A stretch of 64,000 nt of DNA from NCBI GenBank assembly GCA_031359995.1, contig JANMAT010000127.1:10822-74821 (forward strand), in the 5' to 3' direction. The stretch comes from JANMAT01 sp031359995. Lineage in GTDB: Bacteria > Actinomycetota > Acidimicrobiia > Acidimicrobiales > Ilumatobacteraceae. Under the pieces are notes generated by a model that was given only the letters and a program-made list of their open reading frames with translations, was not told the DNA's origin and did no database searches. Both the position numbers and the translations under genes were made by a program. Position 1 is the first letter of the stretch, and each line of letters begins with the position of its first letter. This document shows positions 23,119 to 32,283 of the stretch, piece by piece.

Positions 23119-23775
23119 ATGGGTCGGACCACGGGGGCCAGGGGACGTGGCGCACTGCGCCGTGGGCCGGGCCGGCCCGCGGGGCGCTCGTCGCACGACG
23201 GTGTGCTCGCCGACCGCGACGCCCTGCTCGACGCGGCCGAGCGCCTGATCCGGGCGCAGGGGCCCACGGTCACGCTCGACGCCATCGCCGCCGAGGCCGG
23301 CGTCACCAAGCCCATCCTGTACCGCGGCGTCGGCGACAAGGACGCCCTGGTGCAGGCCCTGGCCGAGCGGCTCGTGACCCGGATGACCACCGAGGTCACC
23401 GCCCTGGTCGCAGCGGCGTCAGGACCTCGACGTCGCCTGCACGAGCTCGTGGCCGGCTACCTGCGATGTGCCGGGCTCGACCGCCACCTCTACCTGTACG
23501 TCACCGCCGGCGGGCACGGCGACGACCGTGTGCGCCAGGCGCTGCTGCTGGCCGACCGCTCGGCCGTCGGCTTCGCCGAGGGCATCGCCGCGTTCCGCAT
23601 CGAGCAGGGCACCGACCCGGCCGTGGCTCGCACGTGGGCCTACGGCATGATCGGTGCGTTGCACTTCGTGACGCTGTCGTGGCTGCGCGACGGTACGACC
23701 GACACCGACCAGATCGCCGAGCACGTCACGACCCTGCTGTGGTCGGGCCTCGGCGGGGGAGCGACCACGCCATGA
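23119..23775 (+). CDS. TetR-family transcriptional regulator
   Basis: A 218-aa regulator with an Arg/Gly-rich N-terminal tail (residues 1-30), then the helix-turn-helix: LDAAERLIRAQG, TLDAIAAEAGVTKPILY and DKDALVQALAERL. The ligand-binding C-terminal domain is helical and unassigned. Its stop overlaps the ATG of the MDR reductase (ATGA), so the two are co-translated. It is divergent from the carotenoid oxygenase, which is its likely target along with its own operon. Confidence 0.92.
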   Translation: MGRTTGARGRGALRRGPGRPAGRSSHDGVLADRDALLDAAERLIRAQGPTVTLDAIAAEAGVTKPILYRGVGDKDALVQALAERLVTRMTTEVTALVAAASGPRRRLHELVAGYLRCAGLDRHLYLYVTAGGHGDDRVRQALLLADRSAVGFAEGIAAFRIEQGTDPAVARTWAYGMIGALHFVTLSWLRDGTTDTDQIAEHVTTLLWSGLGGGATTP

Positions 23776-24782
23776 CGACCTATCCGAACCAGCGCATCGT
23801 GCTGACGAGCCGACCGGTAGGTGCCTTCAAGCCCACCGATCTGTCGCTCGAGACCGACGAGCTCGCCGCACCCGGGCCCGGCCACGCGATGATCGCGGTC
23901 GACACGCTCTCGATCGACGCCTTCATCCGCACGATCCTCGACGATGGCAGCTACCACATGTCGGTGCCGCTCGGCGGGCTCGTCACCGCCCTCGGCGTGG
24001 GCACGGTGGTGGACTCCACGGTCGAGGAGCTGCAGCCCGGCGATCGCGTGTTCGGTCCGCTCGGTGCCCAGACCCACGCCCTGCTGCCCGCGGCGGCGCT
24101 GCGCAAGCTCGACGTGGGCGTCGTGCCCGCCCGCGCCTACCTGGGCGCCATCGGGCTCACCACGGGGGTGACCGCGTACTTCGGCATGTGCGTGGTCGGC
24201 GCCGTCACCCAGGGCGACGTGGTCGTGGTGTCGGGCGCCGCCGGCGCCGTCGGGTCGGTGGCCGGGCAGCTCGCCCGCATCGCCGGAGCCGGCAAGGTCA
24301 TCGGCGTCGCCGGTGGGCCTCACAAGACCGCGTTCCTCGTCGACGAGCTCGGCTACGACGCCGCCATCGACTACAAGAACGACGACGTGCCTACCCGCTT
24401 GCGCGAGCTGGCACCCGACGGCGTCGACGTGTTCTACGACAACGTCGGCGGTGCCATCCTGGACGCGGTCCTCTTCCAGATCCGCGAGCGTGGCCGCATC
24501 GTGATCTGTGGCGGCATCTCCCAGTACGAGCACATGGACCGCGTGGCTGGCCCCAGCAACTACCTGAAGCTGGCCGAGCGCCACGCCCGCATGGAGGGCT
24601 TCGCCGTGACCCACTTCGCCGACCGCTTCGGCGAGGCCGAGACCGCGCTGGCCGGATGGCTGGCCGAAGGCCGACTGAAGATGCCCGAGCACGTGGTGCA
24701 CGGCATCGACCAGTTCCCGGCCGCGCTCGACACGCTGCTCACCGGTGGCCACACCGGCAAGATGCTGCTGCAGGTGTCGTAG
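23772..24782 (+). CDS. NADPH-dependent MDR reductase (CurA/prostaglandin-reductase type)
   Basis: A 336-aa zinc-free medium-chain reductase. VVVSGAAGAVGSVAGQLARI is the NADPH motif, then GVAGGPHKTAFLVDELGYDAA and DVFYDNVGGAILDAVL, all typical of PTGR/leukotriene-B4-dehydrogenase-like enzymes. It reduces the C=C of alpha,beta-unsaturated ketones or aldehydes. Placed in the tetR operon next to the carotenoid oxygenase, it may reduce an enone made from apocarotenoid cleavage; that link is inferred. No zinc ligands, as expected. Confidence 0.9.
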   Translation: MTTYPNQRIVLTSRPVGAFKPTDLSLETDELAAPGPGHAMIAVDTLSIDAFIRTILDDGSYHMSVPLGGLVTALGVGTVVDSTVEELQPGDRVFGPLGAQTHALLPAAALRKLDVGVVPARAYLGAIGLTTGVTAYFGMCVVGAVTQGDVVVVSGAAGAVGSVAGQLARIAGAGKVIGVAGGPHKTAFLVDELGYDAAIDYKNDDVPTRLRELAPDGVDVFYDNVGGAILDAVLFQIRERGRIVICGGISQYEHMDRVAGPSNYLKLAERHARMEGFAVTHFADRFGEAETALAGWLAEGRLKMPEHVVHGIDQFPAALDTLLTGGHTGKMLLQVS

Positions 24783-24810
24783 GCCGACGGCAGGGCCACG
24801 GCTCCTTCGA

Positions 24811-25332
24811 TCAACCGGGCAGGTTCGTGGCCGCGAGCGTCGCCGTGGCGCGGAGGTGCGACTCGATCAGCGCGGCCGCCGCGGCGACGTCCCGGCAGAG
24901 CACCGCGTCGAGCAGGGACCGGTGCTCGGTGCCGATGTCGCGAGAGCGGCCGGTGCGCTCCGCCGAACGGTGGCGGTACAGCTCGGCCTCGTCGAACAGC
25001 CGCTGTCGGAGCTCGAGGAGGATGACGTTCGGGCACCCTCCCACGAGGACGGCGTGGAACCGCCGGTGGGCGTTCATCCAGTCGGGGTTGACGGCGTCAT
25101 CGGTCGTGACCGGAGACGTGATCCGCAGCACGTGGTGGGCGGCGACGAGCTCGCCCTCCCAGAGCGCGTCGCCGTGCTCGATGGCTGCGGTGATCGCCGC
25201 CTTCTCGATGTGGCAGCGCGTGTCGGTGAGGTCGGCGAGATGCTGCGCCGACAGCGGCCGTACGCGAAAGCCCGTCTGCGGCGTCGCCTCGAGCAGGCGT
25301 TCCGAGGCCAGCCGCGTGACCGCTTCGCGCAC
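24811..25332 (-). pseudogene. GntR/FadR-type regulator lacking the start of its DNA-binding domain
   Basis: The 173-aa reading frame from GTG 25332 starts inside the winged helix: GVSLGVVREAVTRLASERLL is present in frame, but the roughly 40 residues that should come before it are missing. The upstream frame hits TGA within about 20 codons and has no start. The C-terminal FCD effector domain is complete (DTRCHIEKAAI, HRRFHAVLVGG, EHRSLLDAVL). It probably cannot bind DNA. It lies just downstream of an F420 oxidoreductase gene, likely its former partner. Confidence 0.65.
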
Positions 25333-25392
25333 GACACCGAGGCTGACGCCGGCGGGGGGCCGGCGGCACCGGCCCCCGACGACGCGTCGTGA

Positions 25393-26541
25393 TCAGACGG
25401 TGGCCGCGCCGAAGTGGCGCTCGGTGGCGGCGGCCACGGCCCGCTCCACGCGGTCGCCCAGCGACTCCCACTCGTCGATGGCGCGCTGCTCGGCCTGCAC
25501 CGGCCCGGCGGCCAGGCCCTGGAAGCGCGGCTTGACGTAGCGGGCGAACAGTTCGTAGTGCTTCAGCGTGGCGGCATGGTTGGCCCACTCGTGGGCCATG
25601 AGCAGGTAGGCGCCGAAGCCGCCGTTCGACTGCTTCTCGAGCCGCTCGATCTGGGCGATGGCGTCGTCGGGCGTGCCGATGACGCCCAGACCCGACTCGT
25701 TCACCCACGCGATGCGCTCCTCGAGCGTCTCGCCGGCGGCGCGGAAGTGGGGCACGGCGAGGATCTTCTGGGTGTAGTGGGCCCAGTCGTTCAGGCCGTA
25801 CTTCACGTCCTCGATGGCCTGCTCGCGCGTCTCGGCCAGATGCATGGGGCCGACGAGGCGCCACTGGTTGCGATCGGCCTTCTGGCCGTACTCCTTGGCC
25901 CGGCTCTCGACGACGTCCCAGTGGTAAGCCAGGGCGTCGAAGCCACCCTGGGCGGTGGCGCCGATGGACAGCAGGCCGATGCCGTGCTTGCCGGCGATGC
26001 GGGGTCCCGTGGGTGACGCGATGGCGGCGACGGCGATGTCGAAGTCGCTGTACGGGCGGTACTGCGACGTGGCGTTGACCAGGTTGTAGCGCGAGGTCTG
26101 GGCCGTGACCGTCTCGCCCCGCAGGAGCGCCATGAGCGGCTCCATGTCCTCTTCCAGCGCGCCGCGCTGGTCCTCGATGGAGATGCCGAGCATGGTGGCG
26201 TCACCGGGCAGGGCACCGGGGCCGAGGCCCAGCATGAACCGGCCCCGCAGGAGCTGATCGCAGAAGATGGCGCGGTCGGCCGTGAGCAGCGGGTTGTGGT
26301 ACGGCAGCGACAGCACACCGGTGCCGAGCTTGATGTGCTTCGTCTGCGGCGCGCAGTGGGCGATGAAGATCATCGGATCGGGGATGATCTCGGTGCCGGC
26401 CGAGTGGTGCTCGCCGATCCACGCCTCGTCGAAGCCGAGGCGGTCGAGCTGCTGGATGACCTCCAGGTCGCGTTGCAGCGCGTAGATCGGGTCCTGTCCT
26501 GCCGGCGAATGGAACGGTGCCATGAAGATGCCGAAGCGCAT
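25393..26541 (-). CDS. LLM-class flavin/F420-dependent oxidoreductase
   Basis: A 382-aa luciferase-like monooxygenase. MRFGIFMAPFHSPAGQ start, GFDEAWIGEHHSAGTEI, LGTGVLSLPYHNPL and GRFMLGLGPGALPGD, then an alpha-helical insert and GVIGTPDDAIAQIERL. The EHHS motif is typical of flavin-type members close to limonene monooxygenase, so FMN rather than F420 may be used. The ATG has AGGGGG 5 bases upstream. Product likely a hydroxylated or epoxidised terpenoid-like compound; not provable from sequence. Confidence 0.88.
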   Translation of the reverse strand: MRFGIFMAPFHSPAGQDPIYALQRDLEVIQQLDRLGFDEAWIGEHHSAGTEIIPDPMIFIAHCAPQTKHIKLGTGVLSLPYHNPLLTADRAIFCDQLLRGRFMLGLGPGALPGDATMLGISIEDQRGALEEDMEPLMALLRGETVTAQTSRYNLVNATSQYRPYSDFDIAVAAIASPTGPRIAGKHGIGLLSIGATAQGGFDALAYHWDVVESRAKEYGQKADRNQWRLVGPMHLAETREQAIEDVKYGLNDWAHYTQKILAVPHFRAAGETLEERIAWVNESGLGVIGTPDDAIAQIERLEKQSNGGFGAYLLMAHEWANHAATLKHYELFARYVKPRFQGLAAGPVQAEQRAIDEWESLGDRVERAVAAATERHFGAATV

Positions 26542-26631
26542 CGGTCCCCCTGATGATGAAGGCAGCCGACCCCCGGCCGCTCGATCCGTCGTGCAGTCTG
26601 CCCGGCCGAACGAGTGAGTTCCAGCCACGGG

Positions 26632-26637
26632 TAGTGT
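26632..26637 (+). promoter_or_regulatory. -10-like TAGTGT box of the serine hydrolase
   Basis: TAGTGT ends 7 bases before the ATG at 26645; no Shine-Dalgarno sequence. Confidence 0.45.
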
Positions 26638-26644
26638 CGCCGCC

Positions 26645-27796
26645 ATGGACATCGACACCGCCACCGTGCACGGTACCCTCGATCCGCGCTTCGCCGCGAT
26701 GGCCGACATCCTCGTCGCCAACATCGATTCGGGCGAGGACTGCGGCGCCTCGGTGGCCGTGATGCTCGAAGGCGAGCTCGTGGTCGACATCTGGGGCGGC
26801 TTCGCCGACGAGGCCCGCACGACACCATGGGAGCGCGACACCATCACCAACGTGTGGTCCAGCACCAAGACGGTGATGGCGCTGTGCGCGCTGGTGCTGG
26901 TCGATCGCGGCCAGCTCGACCTCGATGCTCCGGTCGCCGCCTACTGGCCCGAGTTCGCCGCCCACGGCAAGCAGGGCGTGCTCGTGCGCCACCTGCTGTC
27001 GCACACCTCCGGCGTGTCGGGGTGGGACCAGCCCGTCGAGGTGGCCGACCTGTACGACTGGGAGAAGTCGACCTCGATGCTGGCGGCCCAGGCGCCCTGG
27101 TGGACGCCGGGCGAGGGCTCGGGCTACCACGCGCTGAACCAGGGCCATCTCGTCGGCGAGGTCGTGCGACGCATCACCGGTAAGAAGCTCGGCGAGTTCC
27201 TGGCCACCGAGATCGCCGGCCCCCTCGGTGCCGACTTCCACATCGGGCTGGCACCGTCCGAGTTCGGCCGCGTCGCCAAGGTGCTCCCGCCGCCGCCCCT
27301 GCCCTTCGACCTCGCCGCGCTCGACCCCGAGATGGTGGTGGTGAAGACCTTCACCGGTCCGGCGCCCAGCGCCGAGACGTCGTGGACGCCCGAGTGGCGC
27401 GCCGCGGACATCGGCGCCGCCAACGGCCACGGCAACGCCCGCTCGATCTCGCTGCTGCAGTCCATCGTCAGCAACGGCGGTGTCGCCAACGGCACGCGAT
27501 TCCTGCGCCCCGAGACCATCGAGCAGATCTTCCGCGTGCAGGCCGATGGGGTGGATCAGGTGGTGGGCGTGCCGGTGCGGTTCGGCATCGGGTACGCGCT
27601 CCCGAACGAGTCGGTGCCCCACCTGCCCGAGGATCGCCGCATCTGCTACTGGGGCGGCTGGGGGGGCTCGTCGATCGTCAACGTCCTCGACCGGCGCATG
27701 ACGGTGGCCTACATGATGAACCGCATGGCGCCCGGCCTGCTGGGCGACGAGCGCGGCGCCAGCCTGGTGAGCGCCGCCCTCGCCGCCGCCGGCTGA
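26645..27796 (+). CDS. Serine hydrolase of the beta-lactamase/EstB family
   Basis: A 383-aa penicillin-binding-protein-like hydrolase. SSTKTVMA gives the SxxK nucleophile (about residue 76) and GYHALNQGHLVGEV holds the Tyr of the second motif. WGGWGGSSIV near the C-terminus replaces the KTG motif, as in family VIII esterases. There is no signal peptide, so it probably acts as a cytoplasmic esterase rather than a beta-lactamase. Divergent from the F420/FMN oxidoreductase. Confidence 0.88.
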   Translation: MDIDTATVHGTLDPRFAAMADILVANIDSGEDCGASVAVMLEGELVVDIWGGFADEARTTPWERDTITNVWSSTKTVMALCALVLVDRGQLDLDAPVAAYWPEFAAHGKQGVLVRHLLSHTSGVSGWDQPVEVADLYDWEKSTSMLAAQAPWWTPGEGSGYHALNQGHLVGEVVRRITGKKLGEFLATEIAGPLGADFHIGLAPSEFGRVAKVLPPPPLPFDLAALDPEMVVVKTFTGPAPSAETSWTPEWRAADIGAANGHGNARSISLLQSIVSNGGVANGTRFLRPETIEQIFRVQADGVDQVVGVPVRFGIGYALPNESVPHLPEDRRICYWGGWGGSSIVNVLDRRMTVAYMMNRMAPGLLGDERGASLVSAALAAAG

Positions 27797-27808
27797 GCGC
27801 CGGCGCCT

Positions 27809-28099
27809 CTACGCGTCGACGTCGTCGAAGTAACGGATGGTCAAGCCGACCACCAGGCCGGCCATCTCGGTCACGGCGCCGTCGCCGGCGCGCCAGGCGC
27901 GGTAGGCCTCGTCGTCGGCCAGCGACGCCCACCGCTCGACCAGCAGGATGGCGTTCGGCTGGGCCGCGTCGCGGTGCACCGTGACGCCCTCACACCCGGG
28001 CCGGGCCCGGGTGTCGCCCAGGGTCTTCTTCAGCACCGCGATGGCCTCGTCGGCCTTGCCGTCGGCGGTCTGCAGCTCCAGCACCGTGAGAATGCTCAT
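27809..28099 (-). CDS. Antibiotic biosynthesis monooxygenase (ABM) domain protein
   Basis: A 96-aa ferredoxin-like dimeric alpha-beta barrel: TVLELQTADGKADEAIAVL, GCEGVTVHRD and ILLVERWASLADDEAYRAW. The family covers cofactor-free oxygenases and also proteins with no known activity, so the role is open. ATG 28099 has GAGGGGGG a few bases upstream; the frame continues upstream but only as antisense to the CaiB gene. Convergent with the serine hydrolase gene, 12 bases apart. Confidence 0.85.
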   Translation of the reverse strand: MSILTVLELQTADGKADEAIAVLKKTLGDTRARPGCEGVTVHRDAAQPNAILLVERWASLADDEAYRAWRAGDGAVTEMAGLVVGLTIRYFDDVDA

Positions 28100-28286
28100 G
28101 TCGCCCCCCTCATTCGCCACGCGCGTCGGCGCGGCCCCCACCGGGGACTGTACCGCAGCGGCCTCGATCCGCCGCGACCCGGGTGTCCGACACGACGCGC
28201 GATGCGTGAGTCGAGCGGGGTCGCGATGGTGATGATCATCGCTCCGTGATGGCGCTGCTGGAACCGCCCTCGCCCGAGGTGCGAGC

Positions 28287-30746
28287 ATGCCCGCCGTGCC
28301 TACCTCCGAGGCGGCGTTGGCGCCGTACCGCGTGCTCGATCTGACCGACGAGCGGGCCGAACTGGCCACGTTCGTGCTCGCCGGCCTCGGCGCCGACGTG
28401 ATCAAGGTGGAGCCGCCGGGTGGCTCGCCGTCGCGCGCCGCCGCGCCGCTGGCCGCCAGCGAGCCGGACGGGCTGGCCAGCCTGCGCTTCCACGCCTTCA
28501 ATCGGGGCAAGCGCAGCGTGATCCTCGATCTGGACGACGCCGTCGGTCGGGCCGACTTCCTGCGCCTGGTGGCGACCGCCGACTTCGTGGTCGAGAACGC
28601 GGGCGCCGGGGTGATGGACGGCCGCGGCCTCGGCTTCGACGCGCTGCGGGCGGCGCGGCCCGATCTCGTGTACGTGGCCATCTCGCCGTTCGGGCAGTCC
28701 GGCCCCTACGCGGCGCACCTGGCCACCGACCTGACGCTGGCCGCCATGGGCGGCTCGATGGCGCTGAACGGTGACCCCGACCGTCGGCCCCTGCGCATCA
28801 CGGTGCCGCAGACGTGGCACCACGCGTCGGTCGAGAGCGCGCTGGGCGCGCTCGTGGCGCACCACCGTCGCGTCGCCACGGGCGAGGCGCAGTTCGTGGA
28901 CGCCTCGGTGCAGACCGCGGTGTTCTGGACCGGGTTGCAGGCGATGATCGCCCACGTCATCCAGGGCAGGGACATCGAGCGCTTCGGCACCGTGCTGCAG
29001 CTGAGCACGCTGGTGACGCCGCTGGTGTACCCGTGCGCCGACGGTGAGGTGTGTCTCATCGCCACCGGTGCCACGCTCATGGGGATCATGCCGTGGATGG
29101 TCGCCAGCGGCGCGGTCACGCAGGCGTGGGCCGACACCGAGGACTGGTCCACCTACGAAGCGCGCATGCTCACGGCCGACGAGCTCGCGCTCTCCTACGA
29201 CCAGGTGCGCTCCGCAGTCACTGCGTTCACGATGAAGCATCGAAAGATGGAGCTGTTCGAGGGAGGAATCGCCCGGGGCATCACGATCGCCCCGGTGAAC
29301 ACCGCCGCCGATGTCGTCGCCCTCGGTCAGCTGGCGGCGCGCGAGTACTGGGACCGGGTGGTGCTCCCGAGCGGCCGTGCCCTCCGGGCGGCCGGACCGT
29401 TCGTGAAGGCCGCAGGTACGCCGATCGGATGGACCCGTCCGGCACCGGCGGTGGGTGAGCACACCGACGAGGTCCTGCGCTCGCTGGCGGCGTCGCCCGC
29501 ACAGGTCCGCGACCGGGTGCCGTCGGCCGAGCCCACCCGGCTGCCGCTCGAGGGCGTGAAGGTGGCCGACTTCTCGTGGATCGGTGTGGGGCCCATCACG
29601 GCCAAGGCCCTGGCCGACCACGGCGCCACCGTGGTGCACATCGAGCACGACCAGCCCGCCGACCGCTTGCGGCTCGTGGGCCCGTTCATGGACAACATCC
29701 CCGGCATCAACCGGTGCCAGTTCTTCGGTGCGTTCAACACCTCGAAGATGTCGGTGCAGCTCGACCTGAAGCACCCCGTGGGCAAGGAGGTCGCCCGGCG
29801 TCTGTTCGCGTGGGCCGACGTGGCGCTCGACTCGTTCACGGCCGGCACCATGAACAACCTCGGCCTCGGCTACGACGCGGCCAGCGCGATCAACCCGGGC
29901 ATCATCATGGCCACCACGTGCCTGCTGGGGCAGACGGGCCCGGCGGCACGCCTCAGTGGCTACGGCTATCACGCCGCCGCGGTGAGCGGCTTCTACGAGA
30001 TCACCGGTTGGGACGACCGGGCGCCGGCCGGCCCGTTCAACGCCTACACCGACACGATCGCCCCCCGGTTCCTGGCCACCACGCTGCTCGCCGCGCTCGA
30101 CCACAAGCGCCGCACGGGCCGGGGCCAGTTCATCGACCAGGCCCAGATGGAGTCGTCGCTGCACTTCCTCGGCCCCGAACTGCTCGACGTGCAGCTCACC
30201 GGCGTGAGCCCGCGCCGCAACGGCAACGTCGACCCCGACCACGCGCCCCACGATTCGTTCCCGTGCGCCGGGGTCGACCAGTGGTGCGCCATCGCGGTGG
30301 AGACCGACGATCAGTGGAGGTGCCTGCGTGGGGTGCTCGGTGGGCCGGCATGGGCCATGGACCCCGCCCTCGACACCGCCGCCGGCCGTCGTGGGCACCT
30401 CGAACTGCTCGACCGCGAGCTGAGCGCGTTCACCGTGCAGCACACGCCACACGCGCTGATGACCCTGCTGCAGGACGCCGGCGTGCCTGCCGGTGCCATG
30501 CAGCGCTCCCGTGATCACCAGCGCGACCCACAGCTGGCTCACCGCTCGTTCTTCCGTCGGCTCCAGCACCCGGAGATGGGCGAGGTCCCCTACGAGGGGC
30601 ACCAGTTCCGCATCGCCGGCTACGACAACGGGCCCCGCTTCCCGGCGCCGTGCCTGGGTGAGCACACCTACGAGGTGCTCACCGGCCTGCTCGGTCTGGA
30701 CGATGATGAGGCGGCCGAGGTGCTGGCCAGCGGCGCCTGCGGCTGA
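28287..30746 (+). CDS. Double-domain CaiB/BaiF (class III) CoA-transferase
   Basis: An 819-aa protein made of two complete class III CoA-transferase units (about 10-395 and 415-800); the family is normally about 400 aa per chain. The catalytic Asp is kept in both: QFVDAS (Asp205) and QFIDQA (Asp617). Each unit has its own start motif (LTDERAELATFVLAGLGADV and ADFSWIGVGPITAKALADHG). Normal enzymes are intertwined dimers, so the fusion may be a covalent heterodimer. It moves CoA between carboxylates. The downstream F420 oxidoreductase begins 9 bases after the stop. Confidence 0.88.
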   Translation: MPAVPTSEAALAPYRVLDLTDERAELATFVLAGLGADVIKVEPPGGSPSRAAAPLAASEPDGLASLRFHAFNRGKRSVILDLDDAVGRADFLRLVATADFVVENAGAGVMDGRGLGFDALRAARPDLVYVAISPFGQSGPYAAHLATDLTLAAMGGSMALNGDPDRRPLRITVPQTWHHASVESALGALVAHHRRVATGEAQFVDASVQTAVFWTGLQAMIAHVIQGRDIERFGTVLQLSTLVTPLVYPCADGEVCLIATGATLMGIMPWMVASGAVTQAWADTEDWSTYEARMLTADELALSYDQVRSAVTAFTMKHRKMELFEGGIARGITIAPVNTAADVVALGQLAAREYWDRVVLPSGRALRAAGPFVKAAGTPIGWTRPAPAVGEHTDEVLRSLAASPAQVRDRVPSAEPTRLPLEGVKVADFSWIGVGPITAKALADHGATVVHIEHDQPADRLRLVGPFMDNIPGINRCQFFGAFNTSKMSVQLDLKHPVGKEVARRLFAWADVALDSFTAGTMNNLGLGYDAASAINPGIIMATTCLLGQTGPAARLSGYGYHAAAVSGFYEITGWDDRAPAGPFNAYTDTIAPRFLATTLLAALDHKRRTGRGQFIDQAQMESSLHFLGPELLDVQLTGVSPRRNGNVDPDHAPHDSFPCAGVDQWCAIAVETDDQWRCLRGVLGGPAWAMDPALDTAAGRRGHLELLDRELSAFTVQHTPHALMTLLQDAGVPAGAMQRSRDHQRDPQLAHRSFFRRLQHPEMGEVPYEGHQFRIAGYDNGPRFPAPCLGEHTYEVLTGLLGLDDDEAAEVLASGACG

Positions 30747-30755
30747 GGGGGAACC

Positions 30756-31769
30756 ATGCGTCTCGGTCTGCTTTTGGGGTTCGAGCCGACGCTCGCCGAC
30801 GTCGTCGCTCTCGCCCGTCAGGGCGAGGCCGCCGGCTTCGACTCGATGTACACGGTGGAAGCGGGGCGCACGGCCTTCGTCGGCGCCGCCGCGGTCATCA
30901 ACGCCACGTCGAGGGTGCGGGTCGGCACGTACATCGTGAACGCCTACGCCCACGACCCGTGGGTCACCGCGGTGGGGGCGCGCGACCTCGACGAACTGAG
31001 CGGCGGGCGCTTCACACTGGGCATCGGCACGGGCAACAAGCACATGAACGAGTGGTACATGGGAGTCGACTCGTCGAAGCCGTGGGCCAAGATGCGCGAC
31101 TACCTGTCGATCGTGCGGGCCGTGGTGGCCGCCCGTGCCGGTGAGCCGGTGCGCTATCAGGGCGACGTGCACCGCATCCGCTGGCGGGCCACCTATGACC
31201 CGGTGCGCCCGTCACTGCCGGTGTACCTGTCGGCGTCGGGCCCGAAGATGGTGCGCCTGGCCGGCGAGGTGTCCGACGGTGTCGGTGTCGGCATCATGAC
31301 CTCCACCCGCCTCCTGTCCGACATCGTGCGGCCCGCCGCACGCGCCGGCGCCGAGGCGGCCGGCCGTGACCCCGAGGCGTTGGCCTTCCCCATCGGCGCG
31401 CTGGTGAGCGTGAACGCCGACGAAGAGCTGGCCCGCCAGGCGACGCGGGCCAAGATCGTCGGGCTCTACCACCCGGTGCCGCACCCGTACTACGACTCCC
31501 ATCTGCGCCAGCTCGGCTTCACCGAGTTCGCCGACGCCGCCACCGCACTCATGCCCGCCGGCCGCACGCGCGAGGCCATGGACCTGGTGCCCGACGAGGT
31601 CATCGACACCATGACCATCACCGGTACGCCGGCTCGGTGCGCGGCGCGCATCCTCGACTACGAGGGCCTGGCCGACGAGATCATCGTGCTGCGCGTCGAA
31701 CAACGCGGCGAGCCCGCGGGCCTGGCCGCGTTCGACGACCTGTTCTCGCTGGCGTCGCGGGTGGGTTGA
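30756..31769 (+). CDS. LLM-class F420-dependent oxidoreductase
   Basis: A 337-aa luciferase-like barrel: MRLGLLLGFEPTLADVVALA, GFDSMYTVEAGRTAFVGAAA, VRVGTYIVNAYAHDPWVTA, FTLGIGTGNKHMNEWYMG and LPVYLSASGPKMVRLAGEV. The C-terminus has LVPDEVIDTMTITGTPA, the F420 (MER/ADF-like) hallmark. Nine bases after the double CaiB gene, it probably shares that transcript and acts on the CoA ester. Reaction unknown. Confidence 0.9.
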   Translation: MRLGLLLGFEPTLADVVALARQGEAAGFDSMYTVEAGRTAFVGAAAVINATSRVRVGTYIVNAYAHDPWVTAVGARDLDELSGGRFTLGIGTGNKHMNEWYMGVDSSKPWAKMRDYLSIVRAVVAARAGEPVRYQGDVHRIRWRATYDPVRPSLPVYLSASGPKMVRLAGEVSDGVGVGIMTSTRLLSDIVRPAARAGAEAAGRDPEALAFPIGALVSVNADEELARQATRAKIVGLYHPVPHPYYDSHLRQLGFTEFADAATALMPAGRTREAMDLVPDEVIDTMTITGTPARCAARILDYEGLADEIIVLRVEQRGEPAGLAAFDDLFSLASRVG

Positions 31770-31809
31770 GCCTGGGTGGCGCGCGGTGCGTTCACCCTGG
31801 GGTCGTGGA

Positions 31810-32283
31810 TCAGTAGCTGCCCGGGGTGAGCACGAGCTCGCCCGTCACGAGCGACACGCGCATGATCACCGCCTGACCGGTCACGTCCATCATGGTGTCG
31901 GGGATGCCGGTCAGGTACCACATGCGCGGCTCGGCGCCGACGATGCGGAACCCCACGCGCACCGCTGGATCGTCGTGGTCGGGCACGAGGCGCAGGAACA
32001 GGCTCTCGTCGATCCACTCGGCCCGGCTGAGCGCGACGCGCCGGTCGAGGTCGACGACCTGGGGGCACGCCGGCACGGCAGCCACACGGTCGCGCGCACC
32101 CGCGATGTCGTGGCCGCGGCCGGCGAGCGCGGCGAGCAGCGCCAGATGCCGCTCGTGCCAGGCCGGTGTGCGCGCCGCGAGGTCGGCGATGCGGTCGGCG
32201 GCCCGTACCGCCTCGTCGGTGGGGCACGCCGCCGGGTCGAAGGCGCGCAGCCAGGCGACCTCGTCGTCGGTCAGCCGGGCCAC
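31810..32283 (-). CDS. Hypothetical protein, coupled to nitroreductase
   Basis: 157 aa from GTG 32283, which overlaps the end of the nitroreductase gene by 13 bases. The N-terminal half is helical (LTDDEVAWLRAFDPAACPT, RIADLAARTPAWHERHLALL). The C-terminal half is predicted beta: WIDESLFLRLVPDHDDPAVR, FRIVGAEPRMWYLTG, VIMRVSLVTGELVLTPGSY. No family was recognised. No signal peptide. Coupling suggests a function with the nitroreductase. Confidence 0.65.
   Translation of the reverse strand: MARLTDDEVAWLRAFDPAACPTDEAVRAADRIADLAARTPAWHERHLALLAALAGRGHDIAGARDRVAAVPACPQVVDLDRRVALSRAEWIDESLFLRLVPDHDDPAVRVGFRIVGAEPRMWYLTGIPDTMMDVTGQAVIMRVSLVTGELVLTPGSY

Noticed and set aside
28183..28193. GTGTC-C-GACAC palindrome upstream of the ABM/CaiB genes
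   Set aside because: Only 5-base arms; expected by chance at this GC content and no regulator adjacent.
28236..31172. Minus-strand open frame of 978 codons
   Set aside because: It is antisense to the double CaiB gene and the F420 oxidoreductase. Its His/Arg/Gly/Asp-rich translation is a GC-driven shadow without domains.
31770..31809. Possible terminator between convergent genes
   Set aside because: CCTGGGTG/CACCCTGG pair has a mismatch and only about 5 solid pairs; too weak to call.
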